The translations under genes were made by a program, and so were the position numbers. Positions 37,925 through 48,513 of a stretch of 64,000 nt of DNA are shown here, in pieces. Below the pieces are notes generated by a model that saw nothing but the letters and a program-made list of their open reading frames with translations, was not told where the DNA came from and ran no database searches. Source of the DNA: Undibacterium_A arcticum (GTDB lineage: Bacteria > Pseudomonadota > Gammaproteobacteria > Burkholderiales > Burkholderiaceae_D); NCBI RefSeq assembly GCF_042660705.1, contig NZ_JBHSUQ010000001.1; one strand, 5' to 3'. Each line of letters opens with the position of its first letter. Positions within the stretch are counted from its first letter, which is position 1.

Positions 37925-39283
37925 ATGAGCACACCAGTTGCCACCGCGCACGAATTCAATTTTGACGGTCTGGTCGGGCCGACACACAACTACGCCGGCC
38001 TGTCGTTCGGCAATGTCGCCTCGTTCAGCAATGTAAAGAGCGCATCCAATCCGAAGCTGGCCGCGCTGCAGGGCTTGGCCAAGATGCGGGCGCTGGCCGT
38101 GCGCGGCTTTGCGCAAGCGCTGTTGCCGCCGCAGGACCGGCCGAATTTCCGCTTACTGCGCAGTCTCGGCTTTGGCGGCAGCGATGCCGACGTGATCGGG
38201 CGCGCGTTCAAGGAGGCGCCGGTGATCCTGTCGTGCGCTTACTCGGCGTCGCCGATGTGGACCGCCAACGCGGCCACCGTCAGTCCATCGGCCGACACCG
38301 CCGATGGCCGGGTCCACTTCACGGCCGCCAATCTGAACAGCAAGCTGCACCGGGCCTACGAGCATACGCAGTCGGCACGCAGCCTGCGCGCGATCTTTGG
38401 TAACCAGCAACGTTTCGCGGTGCACGATGCGCTGCCGTCGACGCCCGCGTTTGGCGACGAAGGTGCGGCCAACCATACCCGGCTGGGTGCGACGCATGGC
38501 GCGACCGGGGTCGAGCTGTTCGTCTATGGTCGGGTCGAATTCGATCCTGATGCAGTCGCGCCGAAGCGCTACCCGGCACGCCAGACGCTGGAGGCGAGCC
38601 AGGCCGTGGCGCGACTGCACGGCCTCGATCACGGCCGCACGGTGTATTTGCAACAGAACCCGGACGTCATCGACCAGGGTGTGTTCCACAACGACGTGAT
38701 CGCGGTCGGCAATGGCGAGGTACTGTTCTATCACCAGCAGGCGTTTCACAACGAGGCCGCCAGCCTCGCCACCTTGCAGCACGCGATGGACCGGCTCGGC
38801 ACGCCGTTGCAGCCGGTGCGGGTCGCGAGCGCCGAAGTGTCGGTGGCGGATGCGGTGTCGAGCTATCTGTTCAACAGCCAGCTGCTCAGCAAGCCGGACG
38901 GCAAGATGGCGCTGGTGGTGCCACATGAATGCGAAGAGAACCCTGCGGTGTCGCGCTATCTGCAAGGCCTGATCGCCAGCGGTGGCGCGATCGACGAACT
39001 GATCAATTTCGACCTGCGCCAGAGCATGCGCAACGGTGGCGGCCCGGCCTGCCTGCGGCTGCGCGTCGCGCTGACCGAGGCGGAGGCAGCGGCGATGCAT
39101 CAGGGCGTGATCATGACCGAGGCGCTGTATGCCCGCTTGGTGACCTGGGTTGAACATTATCGCGACCGGCTGGCGCCGGCCGATCTGGCCGACCCGACGC
39201 TGGCAGTCGAAGTGCAGACGGCGCTAGACGAATTGACAACGATATTGCAGCTACCGGGATTGTACGAATTTCAAGTAATGTGA
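37925..39283 (+). CDS. astB: N-succinylarginine dihydrolase
   Basis: Hydrolyses N-succinylarginine to succinylornithine, two ammonia and carbon dioxide, step two of the AST pathway. Its 452 residues have the diagnostic FNFDGLVGPTHNYAGLSFGNVAS near the N-terminus, the active-site regions DEGAANHTRL, FHNDVIAVGN and the C-terminal GGGPACLRLRV with the catalytic Cys. It is separated from astD by 137 bp that hold a repeat element, so it may also have its own promoter. Intact. Confidence 0.96.
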   Translation: MSTPVATAHEFNFDGLVGPTHNYAGLSFGNVASFSNVKSASNPKLAALQGLAKMRALAVRGFAQALLPPQDRPNFRLLRSLGFGGSDADVIGRAFKEAPVILSCAYSASPMWTANAATVSPSADTADGRVHFTAANLNSKLHRAYEHTQSARSLRAIFGNQQRFAVHDALPSTPAFGDEGAANHTRLGATHGATGVELFVYGRVEFDPDAVAPKRYPARQTLEASQAVARLHGLDHGRTVYLQQNPDVIDQGVFHNDVIAVGNGEVLFYHQQAFHNEAASLATLQHAMDRLGTPLQPVRVASAEVSVADAVSSYLFNSQLLSKPDGKMALVVPHECEENPAVSRYLQGLIASGGAIDELINFDLRQSMRNGGGPACLRLRVALTEAEAAAMHQGVIMTEALYARLVTWVEHYRDRLAPADLADPTLAVEVQTALDELTTILQLPGLYEFQVM

Positions 39284-39441
39284 AAAATGTCCCATTCCCG
39301 ACAATTGAAGTCGCACCTATGGTTTGAGCGGATCATGAGTAGCTGTTTCAATACAGTTAGCAGATAATGCGAACCGGATTTTAAATCTACAACAGCAACA
39401 CCAAAACAAACCCGGCAGTTCAACATCCATTAGGAGGATAC

Positions 39442-40205
39442 ATGAAGGCGATCAAATTTTTGGCGGCAGCCATTGCCGGTCTGGCGGTCTGTGCCGCAGT
39501 TCAGGCGCGTACTCTGGACGAGATCAAGAAAGACGGCAAGATCATCATTGCCACAGAAGGCGCCTACCCGCCGTTCAATTATTTCAGGGTTCCAAGTTAA
39601 GCGGTTTCGAGGTCGAACTGGGCGACGCCATCGCCAAGAAAATGGGGCTCGCAGTTGAATGGAAAGCGCTGTCGTTCGACGCCTTGCTGGCCGGTCTGCG
39701 CCAGGATCGCTGGGACGTGGTGATGGCCTCGTTCGGCATTACCGAAGACCGCGCCAAGGCCGTCAGCTTCACCAGTCCCTACTATTGCAGTGGTGGCGTG
39801 ATAGTCGCCAAAGATCCGGCCATCCATACCGTCGAATCGCTGAACGGCAAGACCGTTGCGGTGCAAACCGGCACCACCTATATGGAAAACGTCAAGAAGC
39901 TGTCCGGCGTCAAGGAAGTGAAAAATTTCCCGCAAGATACCGATGCGCGCTCGGCTTTGCTCAACGGCCGGGTCGATGCCTGGGTTAGCGATCGTTTTGT
40001 TGCCAAGACCGCATTGGCCAGCAATAACACCGCCGGTTTGAAGATGGGCGATTTCGTGTTCGTCGAAAAAATCGCTGCAGCCGTCAAGAAAGGCAACGGC
40101 TCACTGTCGGCAGCATACGACAAGGCACTGGCGGAAGTGATGGCCGATGGTACTTACCAGACCATTTCCGATAAATATATGAAAGAAGATATCCGCTGCC
40201 ATTGA
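39442..40205 (+). CDS. Amino-acid ABC transporter periplasmic binding protein (frameshifted)
   Basis: A family 3 solute-binding protein, likely for arginine or ornithine given its place in the AST cluster. ATG 39442 follows AGGAGGA. It has a signal peptide (MKAIKFLAAAIAGLAVCAAVQA pattern) and then KKDGKIIIATEGAYPPFNYF. The frame breaks at 39586; one more A joins it to KGSKLSGFEVELGDAIAKKMGL and the rest, ending at 40205 (about 254 residues). The family motifs DRWDVVMASFGITEDRAKAVSFTSPY and the hinge region are intact. A permease and ATPase follow in the same direction. Confidence 0.9.
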
Positions 40206-40315
40206 TGGCTGGAACGGCGCGTGCCTGCATAAGGTTCATCCCTGCATAAGGGCCATCCCTGCGGTCTGCGCCGCTTCACGTGTTTGGCTTACCGCCACGA
40301 TCCAAGGAAAGCAAG

Positions 40316-41102
40316 TTGAAAACTGCCACCACTCTCACATTCTTACCCACGACCTGGTCGCGCGAGCGGCGTAGTGCCGTCACCATCGCGATCGCGATTG
40401 CCGGCCTGGTCGCGTTTTTATGGCTGATGATGCTCCCGCTCAGCCTGATGCCGGAACCGATCGGATCAGCCGCGGCGCAATTTGCCGAAGGCGCGCGCGT
40501 CACGGTCGCGCTCACTGCCGTCGCTGGCGTGATCGGCATCCTGCTCGGCGTTTTCGCAGCGCTGGCGAAATTGTCCAAATTTCCGCCGCTGCGCTGGGCC
40601 GCCAATTTATGTCTGGGCGATCCGCGGTACGCCGCTGCTGGTGCAAGTGCTGTTCGTCTTCCTGGCACTGCCGTCGCTGGTACCAGGCTTGCAACTGTCC
40701 GATTTCAATTCGGCGGTGGTGGCACTGGCGTTCAATGCCGGCGCCTATAACGCCGAAGCGATTCGGGCCGGCATCCTGGCCATCAACAAGGGCCAGACCG
40801 AAGCGGCGCGCTCGCTGGGCCTGACCCCGTTCATGACCTTTCGCGACGTGATTTTTCCGCAGAGTTTTCGCATCGCATTGCCGCCGCTGGTCAACAATTT
40901 CGTGTCCTTGCTGAAGGACTCCAGCCTGGCCTATGTGATCGGCGTGGTCGAACTGTCGAATATCGGCAATCGCATCCAGTCCGTCACTTTTCAACCGATT
41001 CCGGTATTCATCACGACCGCAACGATTTACCTGATCCTGACGTCCGTCATGACGCAGATCTCGGGTGCGATCGAGCGTCAACTCGATGTGGAGCGCCACT
41101 AA
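40316..41102 (+). CDS. Amino-acid ABC transporter permease (frameshifted)
   Basis: A His/Glu/Gln/Arg-type ABC permease of about 261 residues. I place the start at TTG 40316, which has AAGGAA upstream. The first part has TM1 (about 20-45) and GARVTVALTAVAGVIGILLGVFAALAKLS. The frame breaks at 40604-40611. The second part has the coupling motif EAIRAGILAINKGQTEAARSLGL (the EAA loop) and ends at 41102. The break sits in the RWAAN(L)YVWAIRGTPLLVQ region and is repaired by one base less or two more. Only one permease gene is present, so it would be a homodimer. Confidence 0.88.
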
Positions 41103-41911
41103 TGTCCGCCATTGATACCCTCCCGGCAGCAGCCGTAGCGTCCGACGCCAGCGCGGGGCAGGTGCGCGCCGACGGCCGTTCTCCCTTGATCATCGCCGAC
41201 AAGGTCAACAAGCATTTCGGTCACTTCCATGTGATCAAAGAAGTCTCGACTAATTTTTATCAGGGCGAAGTCACCGTCATCGTCGGTGCCTCCGGCTCCG
41301 GCAAGTCGACCTTCCTGCGCATGTTGAACCGGCTGGAAACGCATGACAGCGGCCGCATCGTGATCGACGGCATCGAGCTCAATGCCGATCTCAAGCACAT
41401 CGATGCGGTACGGCGCGAAGTCGGCATGGTGTTCCAGAGTTTCAACTTGTTCCCGCACCTGACGGTGCTCGATAACGTCACGCTGGCGCCGCGCCGGCTG
41501 CGCAATGTGACGCGGGCCCAGGCTGAAGAGGCGGCCCGCATCCTGCTGGCCAAGGTCGGCCTGGCAGAACACGCGCACAAGTATCCGCACCAGATCTCCG
41601 GTGGTCAGGCGCAGCGCGTCGCGATCGCGCGCGCGCTGGCAATGCAGCCCAAGGTGATGCTGTTCGACGAGCCGACCTCGGCGCTCGACCCGGAAATGAT
41701 CAAGGAAGTGCTGGACGTCATGAAGGATCTGGCGCGTTCCGGCATGACCATGATCGTCGTCACGCATGAAATGGGTTTTGCGCGCGATGTGGCCGATCGG
41801 GTGATTTTCTTCGAGAAAGGCCAGATTCTGGAAGAGGCGCCGCCGGCGGAATTTTTCAGCAACTGCCGCAACGAACGGATCCGTGCCTTCCTGGGCCAGA
41901 TCGCCAATTGA
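41102..41911 (+). CDS. Amino-acid ABC transporter ATPase
   Basis: The ATPase of the polar amino-acid transporter (GlnQ/HisP/ArtP type), 269 residues. Walker A GASGSGKST is at 62-70, Q-loop VFQSFNLFPHLTV, signature ISGGQAQR, Walker B VMLFDEPTSALD, and the H-loop VVTHEMGFARDVADRV. It has an unusually long N-terminal tail (about 27 residues) before the ABC domain. Its ATG overlaps the permease stop (TAATG). Intact. Confidence 0.95.
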   Translation: MSAIDTLPAAAVASDASAGQVRADGRSPLIIADKVNKHFGHFHVIKEVSTNFYQGEVTVIVGASGSGKSTFLRMLNRLETHDSGRIVIDGIELNADLKHIDAVRREVGMVFQSFNLFPHLTVLDNVTLAPRRLRNVTRAQAEEAARILLAKVGLAEHAHKYPHQISGGQAQRVAIARALAMQPKVMLFDEPTSALDPEMIKEVLDVMKDLARSGMTMIVVTHEMGFARDVADRVIFFEKGQILEEAPPAEFFSNCRNERIRAFLGQIAN

Positions 41912-42013
41912 ACGCGCATTGATGGATGAACAGACGCAACAAGCAACAATGAGAAGTCAGTAAACAGTGCAACAAGACACAAACTTATTTCAAACCCATC
42001 AAGAGAGTGAGAC

Positions 42014-43455
42014 ATGAATTTAAAAAAAATAACCGCTAAAAAGAACCGCTAAAAGAACCGTTATAAGCGCCTCGATCGCCCTGATGCTGACTGGTGCCGC
42101 CCCTGCCATCGTATGCCCAATCGTCACAAGAACTTGCGCAGATGCGCGCCGAAATCAAGCAATTGCGCGACGAATTGAATGAATTGAAATCAGCCAAACA
42201 GGCAGCGCCTGACGCGGCGCTGGCCGACCGCGTGGAACAGGTCGAACTGCGCAGCAAGGATGCGGTGGTGCTGGGCGATATTCCCAATTCCTTCCGCCTG
42301 CCGAACTCGGAGACCTCGCTGCGCATCTACGGTTTTGCCGAGTTGAACATGGTCAAGGAATTCAAGGGCGACAATTCCGATCAGGACTATTCGACCTTCC
42401 TGCCGTATGCGCCGCTGAACGGTTCGGCCGAGGCCAACAAGACTGGCCGCAGCTATCTGACCGGACGCACCTCGCGCCTCGGTTTCGAGGCCGCCACGCC
42501 GTCCAGTTACGGTCCGATCAGTGTCAAGCTGGAAGGCGATTTCAACAATGATCCGCGCACCGGCAATGCCGCCGTGTCGGGCTCGATCGGCAACATCTTC
42601 ACGCAACAGTCGACCAACAGCTACAACTTCCGCCTGCGCCATGCTTACGGCCAATTCGGCGGCTTGCTGATCGGCCAGACCTGGTCGACCTTCATGGATG
42701 TCGACAATGCGCCGGAGACCGTCGATTTCAATGGCCCGATCGGCTCCACCTTCATTCGTCAGCCGATGGTGCGGTACGCCTATGTGACCAAGGATAGCGG
42801 CACCTTCACCGGTGCGCTGGAAAACTCGGTCAGCTATGTACTGGATAACACCGGCAGCGTGACGACCAAGGGGTTTTCGCGCGCACCCGATGTCGTCGGG
42901 CGTTGGGATAAGACTTTTGACTGGGGCGCGGTAAGCTTGCGCGGCGTCGCGCATGAATTGAAGATTGACGATGGCGCCGCAGCGTCGGCTTCCACCGTCG
43001 GTTATGGCCTGGCGGCGAGCGGCCTGATCAAGACCGTCGACAACGATTCGATGAACTGGTCGATTACTGGCGGCACCGGCATCGGCCGTTACTTCAATTA
43101 CATCGAAGGTGCGTTCTACGATGCGGCCAACAACAAGATCCTGAAAGAAAAGGCGATCGGCGTGGTGCTCGGCTATCAGCACAAGCCATCCGAAACCCTG
43201 CGCTTCAATGGCGTTCTCGCGTATCAGCGCAATTTCAATAATGCGTATACCGATTTCGCGATTGCCAATGGACTCGACAGCGGCCGTTTCGGGATTAACC
43301 GCGACCTCTGGCAAGCCCACCTCGGGACGATCTGGAATCCGGTCAAGAACGTCGATATCGGCGCCGAGTACATTTTCGGCCGTCGCAAAACATTGGCGGG
43401 CGAGGCGGGCGACATGAGCCGTATCGATTTGTCGGCCAAGTACAACTTCAACTAG
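42014..43455 (+). CDS. DcaP-family outer-membrane porin (frameshifts in the signal peptide region)
   Basis: A trimeric outer-membrane channel of the DcaP type, likely carrying anionic or amino-acid-like solutes. After the signal peptide is a coiled-coil stretch (SSQELAQMRAEIKQLRDELNELK), then the SLRIYGFAELNMVKEF start of the barrel, and a final SAKYNFN strand. The readable frame begins at about 42094, but ATG 42014 opens the signal peptide (MNLKKITAK). A5 at 42038-42042 should be A4, which makes a 12-bp tandem (TAKR twice) in frame; a second break lies near 42106-42115. The gene sits between the transporter and glutamate dehydrogenase and is followed by a terminator. Confidence 0.8.
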
Positions 43456-43475
43456 ACCGCGCACTAGTTGTACTA

Positions 43476-43499
43476 AAAGGCTCCGGAAACGGAGCCTTT
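43476..43499 (+). terminator. Rho-independent terminator after the porin gene
   Basis: A perfect stem AAAGGCTCCG / CGGAGCCTTT with a GAAA loop, followed by CTT. It lies 20 bp after the porin stop and separates the transport genes from the glutamate dehydrogenase gene. Confidence 0.8.
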
Positions 43500-43677
43500 C
43501 TTGCATTGCGACGACACATTTAACGTGGTGCAGGGTGTCATCTGCCCGCTATCCGGTGCGTCTGATCAGGGCATGCGCGGCGAAACGCTGCCGCATGCAT
43601 GTAAATCCCGGTCGCGTGCCTGAAAGCGGCAAAGGCGTCGAAAGCGCACACTGGCAACATTAAATTGGAGATAGGTT

Positions 43678-46600
43678 ATGACTCAGCAACCACAAGACTT
43701 GCGCCAACAAACCCTGGACCTGGTGCTGGCCGCGCCGGGCGGGATGGATGGCAGCCAGCGCAGCGCCCTGATCGGGGCCTGGCTCGCCGCTCTGGACGAT
43801 GAGGACCTGGCCGGCATCAGCCCGGCCAGCCTGGCGCCGGTGTTGCTCGACGGTTTTGCCCAAGCTGCCAAGCGGACACGCGCCGGATGCCAGATCGAGG
43901 CATTGCATTATCCGGATGGGCACGGTGGGCAGGCGACGGCCTTGCTGATCCTGAACGAGGACATGCCCTATCTGGTCGACTCGATCGTGATGGCGATGCG
44001 CAAGCAGCGCATCGCGGCACGCGCGGTCCTGAACGCAGTGCTGGCGATCGGGCGCGACGTCGGCGGCGCCGTGATCCGGGTCGGTAATGCGGGATCGAAC
44101 GCCGATCCGCTGGAATCGTTCGTGCTGTGCCTGTTGTCCGAGGAATTGATCGAGCCGGCCTTGGGCAGCTTGATCGGCGCCATCCAGATGGTCGCCGGCG
44201 ATGCTGGCGTAGTGCGGCGCGATGCTGCCAAGATGGCGGCGCGCATGACCGAGGTGGCGACCATCGCCGCCAGCGTCGGCCATGCGGAAGGCAAGGAAGT
44301 GGCGGCTTTCCTGGAATGGGCGCGCAGCGAGGGCTTCGAGCCGTTCGGCTACGCCTATTACCGGGTTACCCCCGGTGCGCGCGAGCTGACGCGCGACCTC
44401 CCAAGCCGGATCGGCGTGTTGCAGGACCTCAGCCATCCGTTATATGGCACCTGCCTGGCGCGGATTCCCGGCGATTTCGAGACGCTGGCGGCGCGCGCCG
44501 ATGCGCTATCGATCGTGAAGGCCGACGCGCTGTCGACCTTGCACCGCGATCAGCAGCTCGACTTCATCGGCGTGCGCGAGACCGATGCCCAAGGCACGAT
44601 TCTCGGCGAGCACTGCTTCGTCGGCCTGTTCACCCGCGCCGCGACGGCTGCGCCGCTGGCGCGCATGCCGTTTGCCCGCGGCCGCATCGCCAAGGTGCTG
44701 CATCTGGCCGGCGTGCGCGAGGAAGGTTTCCGCGCCGAAAAATTCCTCGAAATTCTCGAATCGCTGCCGCGCACCGAGGCGCTGGAAGCCGAGCCGGAAT
44801 GGCTGGCCAGCGTCTGCGGCGCCGTGGTGTCGCTCTACAAGCAACCGCGCACCAAGATCTTTGCGCGGCGCGACGTCTATGCGCGCCATCTGAACGTACT
44901 GGTCTACCTGCCGCGTGAACGCTACAGCGCCAGCGTCGCCCAAGCGCTGGCGCAGGCTTTGCGCGTCAGCTCGGGCGCCGCTGATGTGCGCTCGCAGACG
45001 CTGGTGGCCGACGGCCCGCTGGCGCGGCTGTACCTGATCGCCGATGCGGCGCGCTACCCGCTCGATCTGGAAAGCGATATCCAGCGGCCGTTGCTGGCGA
45101 TACTCGACGGCTGGCATGACAATTTCGATCAACTCACCGATGCCGAGCCGGATGCGGCGTTGCGCGCGGCCTTGCGCAAATTGGGCGCCGCGCTGGCGGC
45201 CGACTATGTGACGGCGACCGCGCCGCCGGTGGCGTTCCGCGATCTGTCGGAGCTGCTGCAGCGCCGCGAACCGACCCGCATCAAGGTCCGGATCGAGATG
45301 AATGCGCCGCTGGCTGCCGCTGGTCCGTCGGCCACTGGCATGCCAGGGACTCAGGGCGCCGCCGGCGCCAGCATCCGGCTGTATTCGACCGACAACGTGC
45401 CGTCGCTGTCGCGCATCCTGCCGGCGTTGCATAACGCCGGTGTCGAAATCGACCGGGAGCAGACCTACGCGATCACCGGCGTCGACGGCGTGCGTTCTTT
45501 CGTCACCTGTTTGATGCTGGATGCCGACAGCGCCGCCAAGCTGGCGCGGCCGCAGATCGCGCAGGTGGCCGAGGAAATGTTCGAGCTGCTGATCAACGAT
45601 GAAGCCGAGGACGGCCGCCTGAACGGGCTGGTGATCGAAGGCGGCCTGCATGCGCGCGAAGTGCAGCTGGTGCGCGCCTATATCGGCTATTGGCGTCAGG
45701 CCGGCAGCCGTTTTTCGGTGCGCTACATCGCCGATTGCCTGCGCAAGCAGCCGACCCATGTGATGGCGCTGGTCGAAGCCTTCCTGCAACGTTTCGATCC
45801 GAGCCTGTCCGCGGCCCAGCGCTCCGGCGCGGCTGAGGCACTCGCCAGCTGCAAGGCGCGTCTCTCCGATGTCAACCACGCCGACACCGAGCAAATCCTG
45901 GGCAGCCTGGCCGACCTGATGCTGGCGACGCTGCGCACCAATTACTTCCAGAATCAGCAAGCCGGCGACACCATCATCTTCAAGTTCGACACCAGCGGGT
46001 TGGCGTTGCTGCCGGAACCGCGTCCGTACCGCGAAATTTTCGTGTTCTCGCGCCGCTTCGAAGGCCTGCACCTGCGCGGCGGCCCGGTTGCCCGCGGCGG
46101 CCTGCGCTGGTCGGACCGGATGGAAGATTACCGCACCGAGGTGCTGGGTCTGGTCAAGGCGCAGATGGTCAAGAACGCCGTGATCGTGCCGGCCGGCGCA
46201 AAAGGCGGATTCGTCTGCAAGATGATGCCGAATGATGCGGTGCGCGAAACCATCGCGGCCGAAGGCGAGGCGGTGTACCGCCTGTTCATCGGCGGCCTGC
46301 TCGACGTCACCGACAACCGGGTGCGCGGCACCATCATCGCGCCGGCCGATACGGTCTGCTACGATGAGGCCGACCCGTATCTGGTGGTGGCGGCCGACAA
46401 GGGCACGGCGACTTTCTCCGATATCGCCAACGGCATTGCGGTCGAGCGCGGGTTCTGGCTTGGCGACGCATTCGCGTCCGGCGGCTCGAACGGCTACGAC
46501 CACAAGAAGCTCGGCATCACCGCCAAGGGTGCGTGGGAAGCAGTGAAACGCCATTTCTACGAGATCGAGCACGACCTCAACACCACGCCGATCACGATGG

Positions 46601-48513
46601 TTGGCGTCGGCGACATGTCGGGCGACGTGTTCGGCAACGGCGTGCTGCTGTCGCGCCAGCTCAAGCTGATCGCTGCCTTCGATCATCGCCATATCTTCAT
46701 TGATCCGACGCCGGACGTGGCGGCCTCGTTCGCGGAACGCCAGCGCATGTTCGCCTTGCCGCGCTCGTCTTGGCACGACTATGACAAGAGCCTGATCTCG
46801 ACCGGCGGCGGGATCTGGCCGCGCAGCGCGCGCAGCATCGAACTGTCGCCTGAAGTCCGCGCCGCGCTCGGCACCAGCGCGCAGACCCTGACACCGGAGG
46901 AGTTGCTGCACACCATCTTGCTGGCGCCGGTCGACCTGTTCTACAACGGCGGCATCGGCACCTACATCAAGGCATCGAACGAGACCCATGCCCAGGTCAA
47001 GGATCGCGCCAACGACAACATCCGCGTCGATGGCAATCAGATGCGCTGCAAGGTGGTGGCCGAGGGCGGCAATCTCGGCGCGACCCAGGCCGGCCGGATC
47101 GAGTTTGCGCTGCACGGCGGCCACATCTTTACCGATGCGATCGACAACTCGGCGGGCGTCGATTGTTCGGATCATGAAGTGAACCTGAAGATCTGGCTCG
47201 ATACCGAAGTCAATGCCGGCCAACTGTCGGAAGCGGACCGCAATCGCATCCTGAACGAGATGACGCACGATGTCGAGACGCTGGTGCTGCGCGACAATAC
47301 CTTGCAGACGCATCTGCTGGTCCGCGAGGCGCAGGCCCAGAGCGATGCGCGGGTGCTGGACGGCTATGCGGCGCTGATCGCCAGCCTCGACACCGAAGGT
47401 GCATTGTCGCGCGAACTGGAGCAGCTGCCGTCGGCGACGGAACTGGAACGGCGCAAGCAGGAGGGCCGTGGCCTGACCACGCCGGAATTGGCGGTGGTGA
47501 TCGCCAACGTCAAGAATCGGCTGAAGCGCAATCTGGCGGCGCAGGCGCTGACCGACTTTGCGTGGGCCGAGACGATCCTGACACCCTACTTCCCGCCGGC
47601 GCTGGTGGCCAGCCGCAAGGCGCTCGATCATCCGCTGGCCAATCCGATCCTGGCCACGGTGCTGGCCAACGATGTGGTCAATCGCTGTGGTCCCCTGCTG
47701 GTGGGCCAGCTGGCGCGCAGCCATGCGGTCAGCGAGACCGACGTCATCTGCGCCTGGGCCCAGGCCTGGGACGCGCTGAATCTGGCGCCGGTGTTCAGCG
47801 CGCTCGATGCCGATGCGCTGGCGGTGCCACTGGCCGCGTCGATCCTGGTCGACCAGCGCACCCGTGTGCTGCAAAAGTCGGTCACCGAAGGCGTGCTGGC
47901 GATGCCGGCACTGCAGTTGCAGGCGTCCGGCGGCTTGCAGGAACTGACCGAACTATTCAGGCAGCCCGATGTCGCGCAGCGCATGCTGACAGCGGTCGAA
48001 CTGCCGCACGCGGACCAGTTGCCCGCCGGCTTTGCGCGGGCCTGGCAGTCGGTGGAAGCGATCGAATCGATGGCCGCCTTCCTGTTCGGTGCGCTATCTG
48101 TAGCGCGCCCGGCCGACATGGATCTGGCGCAATTCCTGCAGGTCGGCATGCAACTGCGCCGCCAGGCCGGCATCGACCGGCTCGAACGTGGGCTGAAACA
48201 TGGTCCGCAACACCCGGCCCAGGAACAGTTGCGCGATTACGCTCAGCAATCCCTGCGGCGCGCGCAACAACGGTTGTTGTCGCAGGTGTTGCAGCAAATG
48301 CCGGTCGGCAGCAAGGACGATGGCGCGGCGCAAGCGGTCGATACCGTGCTCGGTCGGCTGGCCTTGAACGGACACCAGCGTGCGGCGCACGCAATGGATG
48401 GGACCCCAGACGGAGCCGCAGATCGGGCGCTGTCTGCGCACAGCGATCTGGATCACGCGATGCTGGAAGTCTGGGCCTTGTCCGAAGCATCTACGGTAGC
48501 GGGTGTGGCGTAA
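43678..48513 (+). CDS. gdhB: NAD-specific glutamate dehydrogenase, large (180 kDa) type
   Basis: Oxidatively deaminates glutamate to 2-oxoglutarate. The 1611-residue protein matches the large GdhB class (about 1600 residues). The N-terminal half holds regulatory ACT-like modules. The catalytic half has HLRGGPVARGGLRWSDRMEDYRTEVLGLVKAQMVKN with the conserved Lys, GAKGGFV, and the NAD-binding region GVGDMSGDVFGNG and FIDP. In Pseudomonas gdhB is arginine-induced through ArgR; here it lies physically inside the ast cluster. It overlaps astE (TAATG), so the two are coupled. The GDH product feeds the TCA cycle, completing arginine use. Intact over 4.8 kb. Confidence 0.96.
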   Translation: MTQQPQDLRQQTLDLVLAAPGGMDGSQRSALIGAWLAALDDEDLAGISPASLAPVLLDGFAQAAKRTRAGCQIEALHYPDGHGGQATALLILNEDMPYLVDSIVMAMRKQRIAARAVLNAVLAIGRDVGGAVIRVGNAGSNADPLESFVLCLLSEELIEPALGSLIGAIQMVAGDAGVVRRDAAKMAARMTEVATIAASVGHAEGKEVAAFLEWARSEGFEPFGYAYYRVTPGARELTRDLPSRIGVLQDLSHPLYGTCLARIPGDFETLAARADALSIVKADALSTLHRDQQLDFIGVRETDAQGTILGEHCFVGLFTRAATAAPLARMPFARGRIAKVLHLAGVREEGFRAEKFLEILESLPRTEALEAEPEWLASVCGAVVSLYKQPRTKIFARRDVYARHLNVLVYLPRERYSASVAQALAQALRVSSGAADVRSQTLVADGPLARLYLIADAARYPLDLESDIQRPLLAILDGWHDNFDQLTDAEPDAALRAALRKLGAALAADYVTATAPPVAFRDLSELLQRREPTRIKVRIEMNAPLAAAGPSATGMPGTQGAAGASIRLYSTDNVPSLSRILPALHNAGVEIDREQTYAITGVDGVRSFVTCLMLDADSAAKLARPQIAQVAEEMFELLINDEAEDGRLNGLVIEGGLHAREVQLVRAYIGYWRQAGSRFSVRYIADCLRKQPTHVMALVEAFLQRFDPSLSAAQRSGAAEALASCKARLSDVNHADTEQILGSLADLMLATLRTNYFQNQQAGDTIIFKFDTSGLALLPEPRPYREIFVFSRRFEGLHLRGGPVARGGLRWSDRMEDYRTEVLGLVKAQMVKNAVIVPAGAKGGFVCKMMPNDAVRETIAAEGEAVYRLFIGGLLDVTDNRVRGTIIAPADTVCYDEADPYLVVAADKGTATFSDIANGIAVERGFWLGDAFASGGSNGYDHKKLGITAKGAWEAVKRHFYEIEHDLNTTPITMVGVGDMSGDVFGNGVLLSRQLKLIAAFDHRHIFIDPTPDVAASFAERQRMFALPRSSWHDYDKSLISTGGGIWPRSARSIELSPEVRAALGTSAQTLTPEELLHTILLAPVDLFYNGGIGTYIKASNETHAQVKDRANDNIRVDGNQMRCKVVAEGGNLGATQAGRIEFALHGGHIFTDAIDNSAGVDCSDHEVNLKIWLDTEVNAGQLSEADRNRILNEMTHDVETLVLRDNTLQTHLLVREAQAQSDARVLDGYAALIASLDTEGALSRELEQLPSATELERRKQEGRGLTTPELAVVIANVKNRLKRNLAAQALTDFAWAETILTPYFPPALVASRKALDHPLANPILATVLANDVVNRCGPLLVGQLARSHAVSETDVICAWAQAWDALNLAPVFSALDADALAVPLAASILVDQRTRVLQKSVTEGVLAMPALQLQASGGLQELTELFRQPDVAQRMLTAVELPHADQLPAGFARAWQSVEAIESMAAFLFGALSVARPADMDLAQFLQVGMQLRRQAGIDRLERGLKHGPQHPAQEQLRDYAQQSLRRAQQRLLSQVLQQMPVGSKDDGAAQAVDTVLGRLALNGHQRAAHAMDGTPDGAADRALSAHSDLDHAMLEVWALSEASTVAGVA

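Noticed and set aside
44506..47874. An 1122-codon open frame antisense to glutamate dehydrogenase
   Set aside because: It mirrors a high-GC gene, is rich in His/Arg/Gln/Asp, and has no domain-like pattern. This is the usual GC-skewed antisense artefact. The same applies to antisense frames at 10934-11977, 17611-18915, 21794-23854 and 56894-59134.
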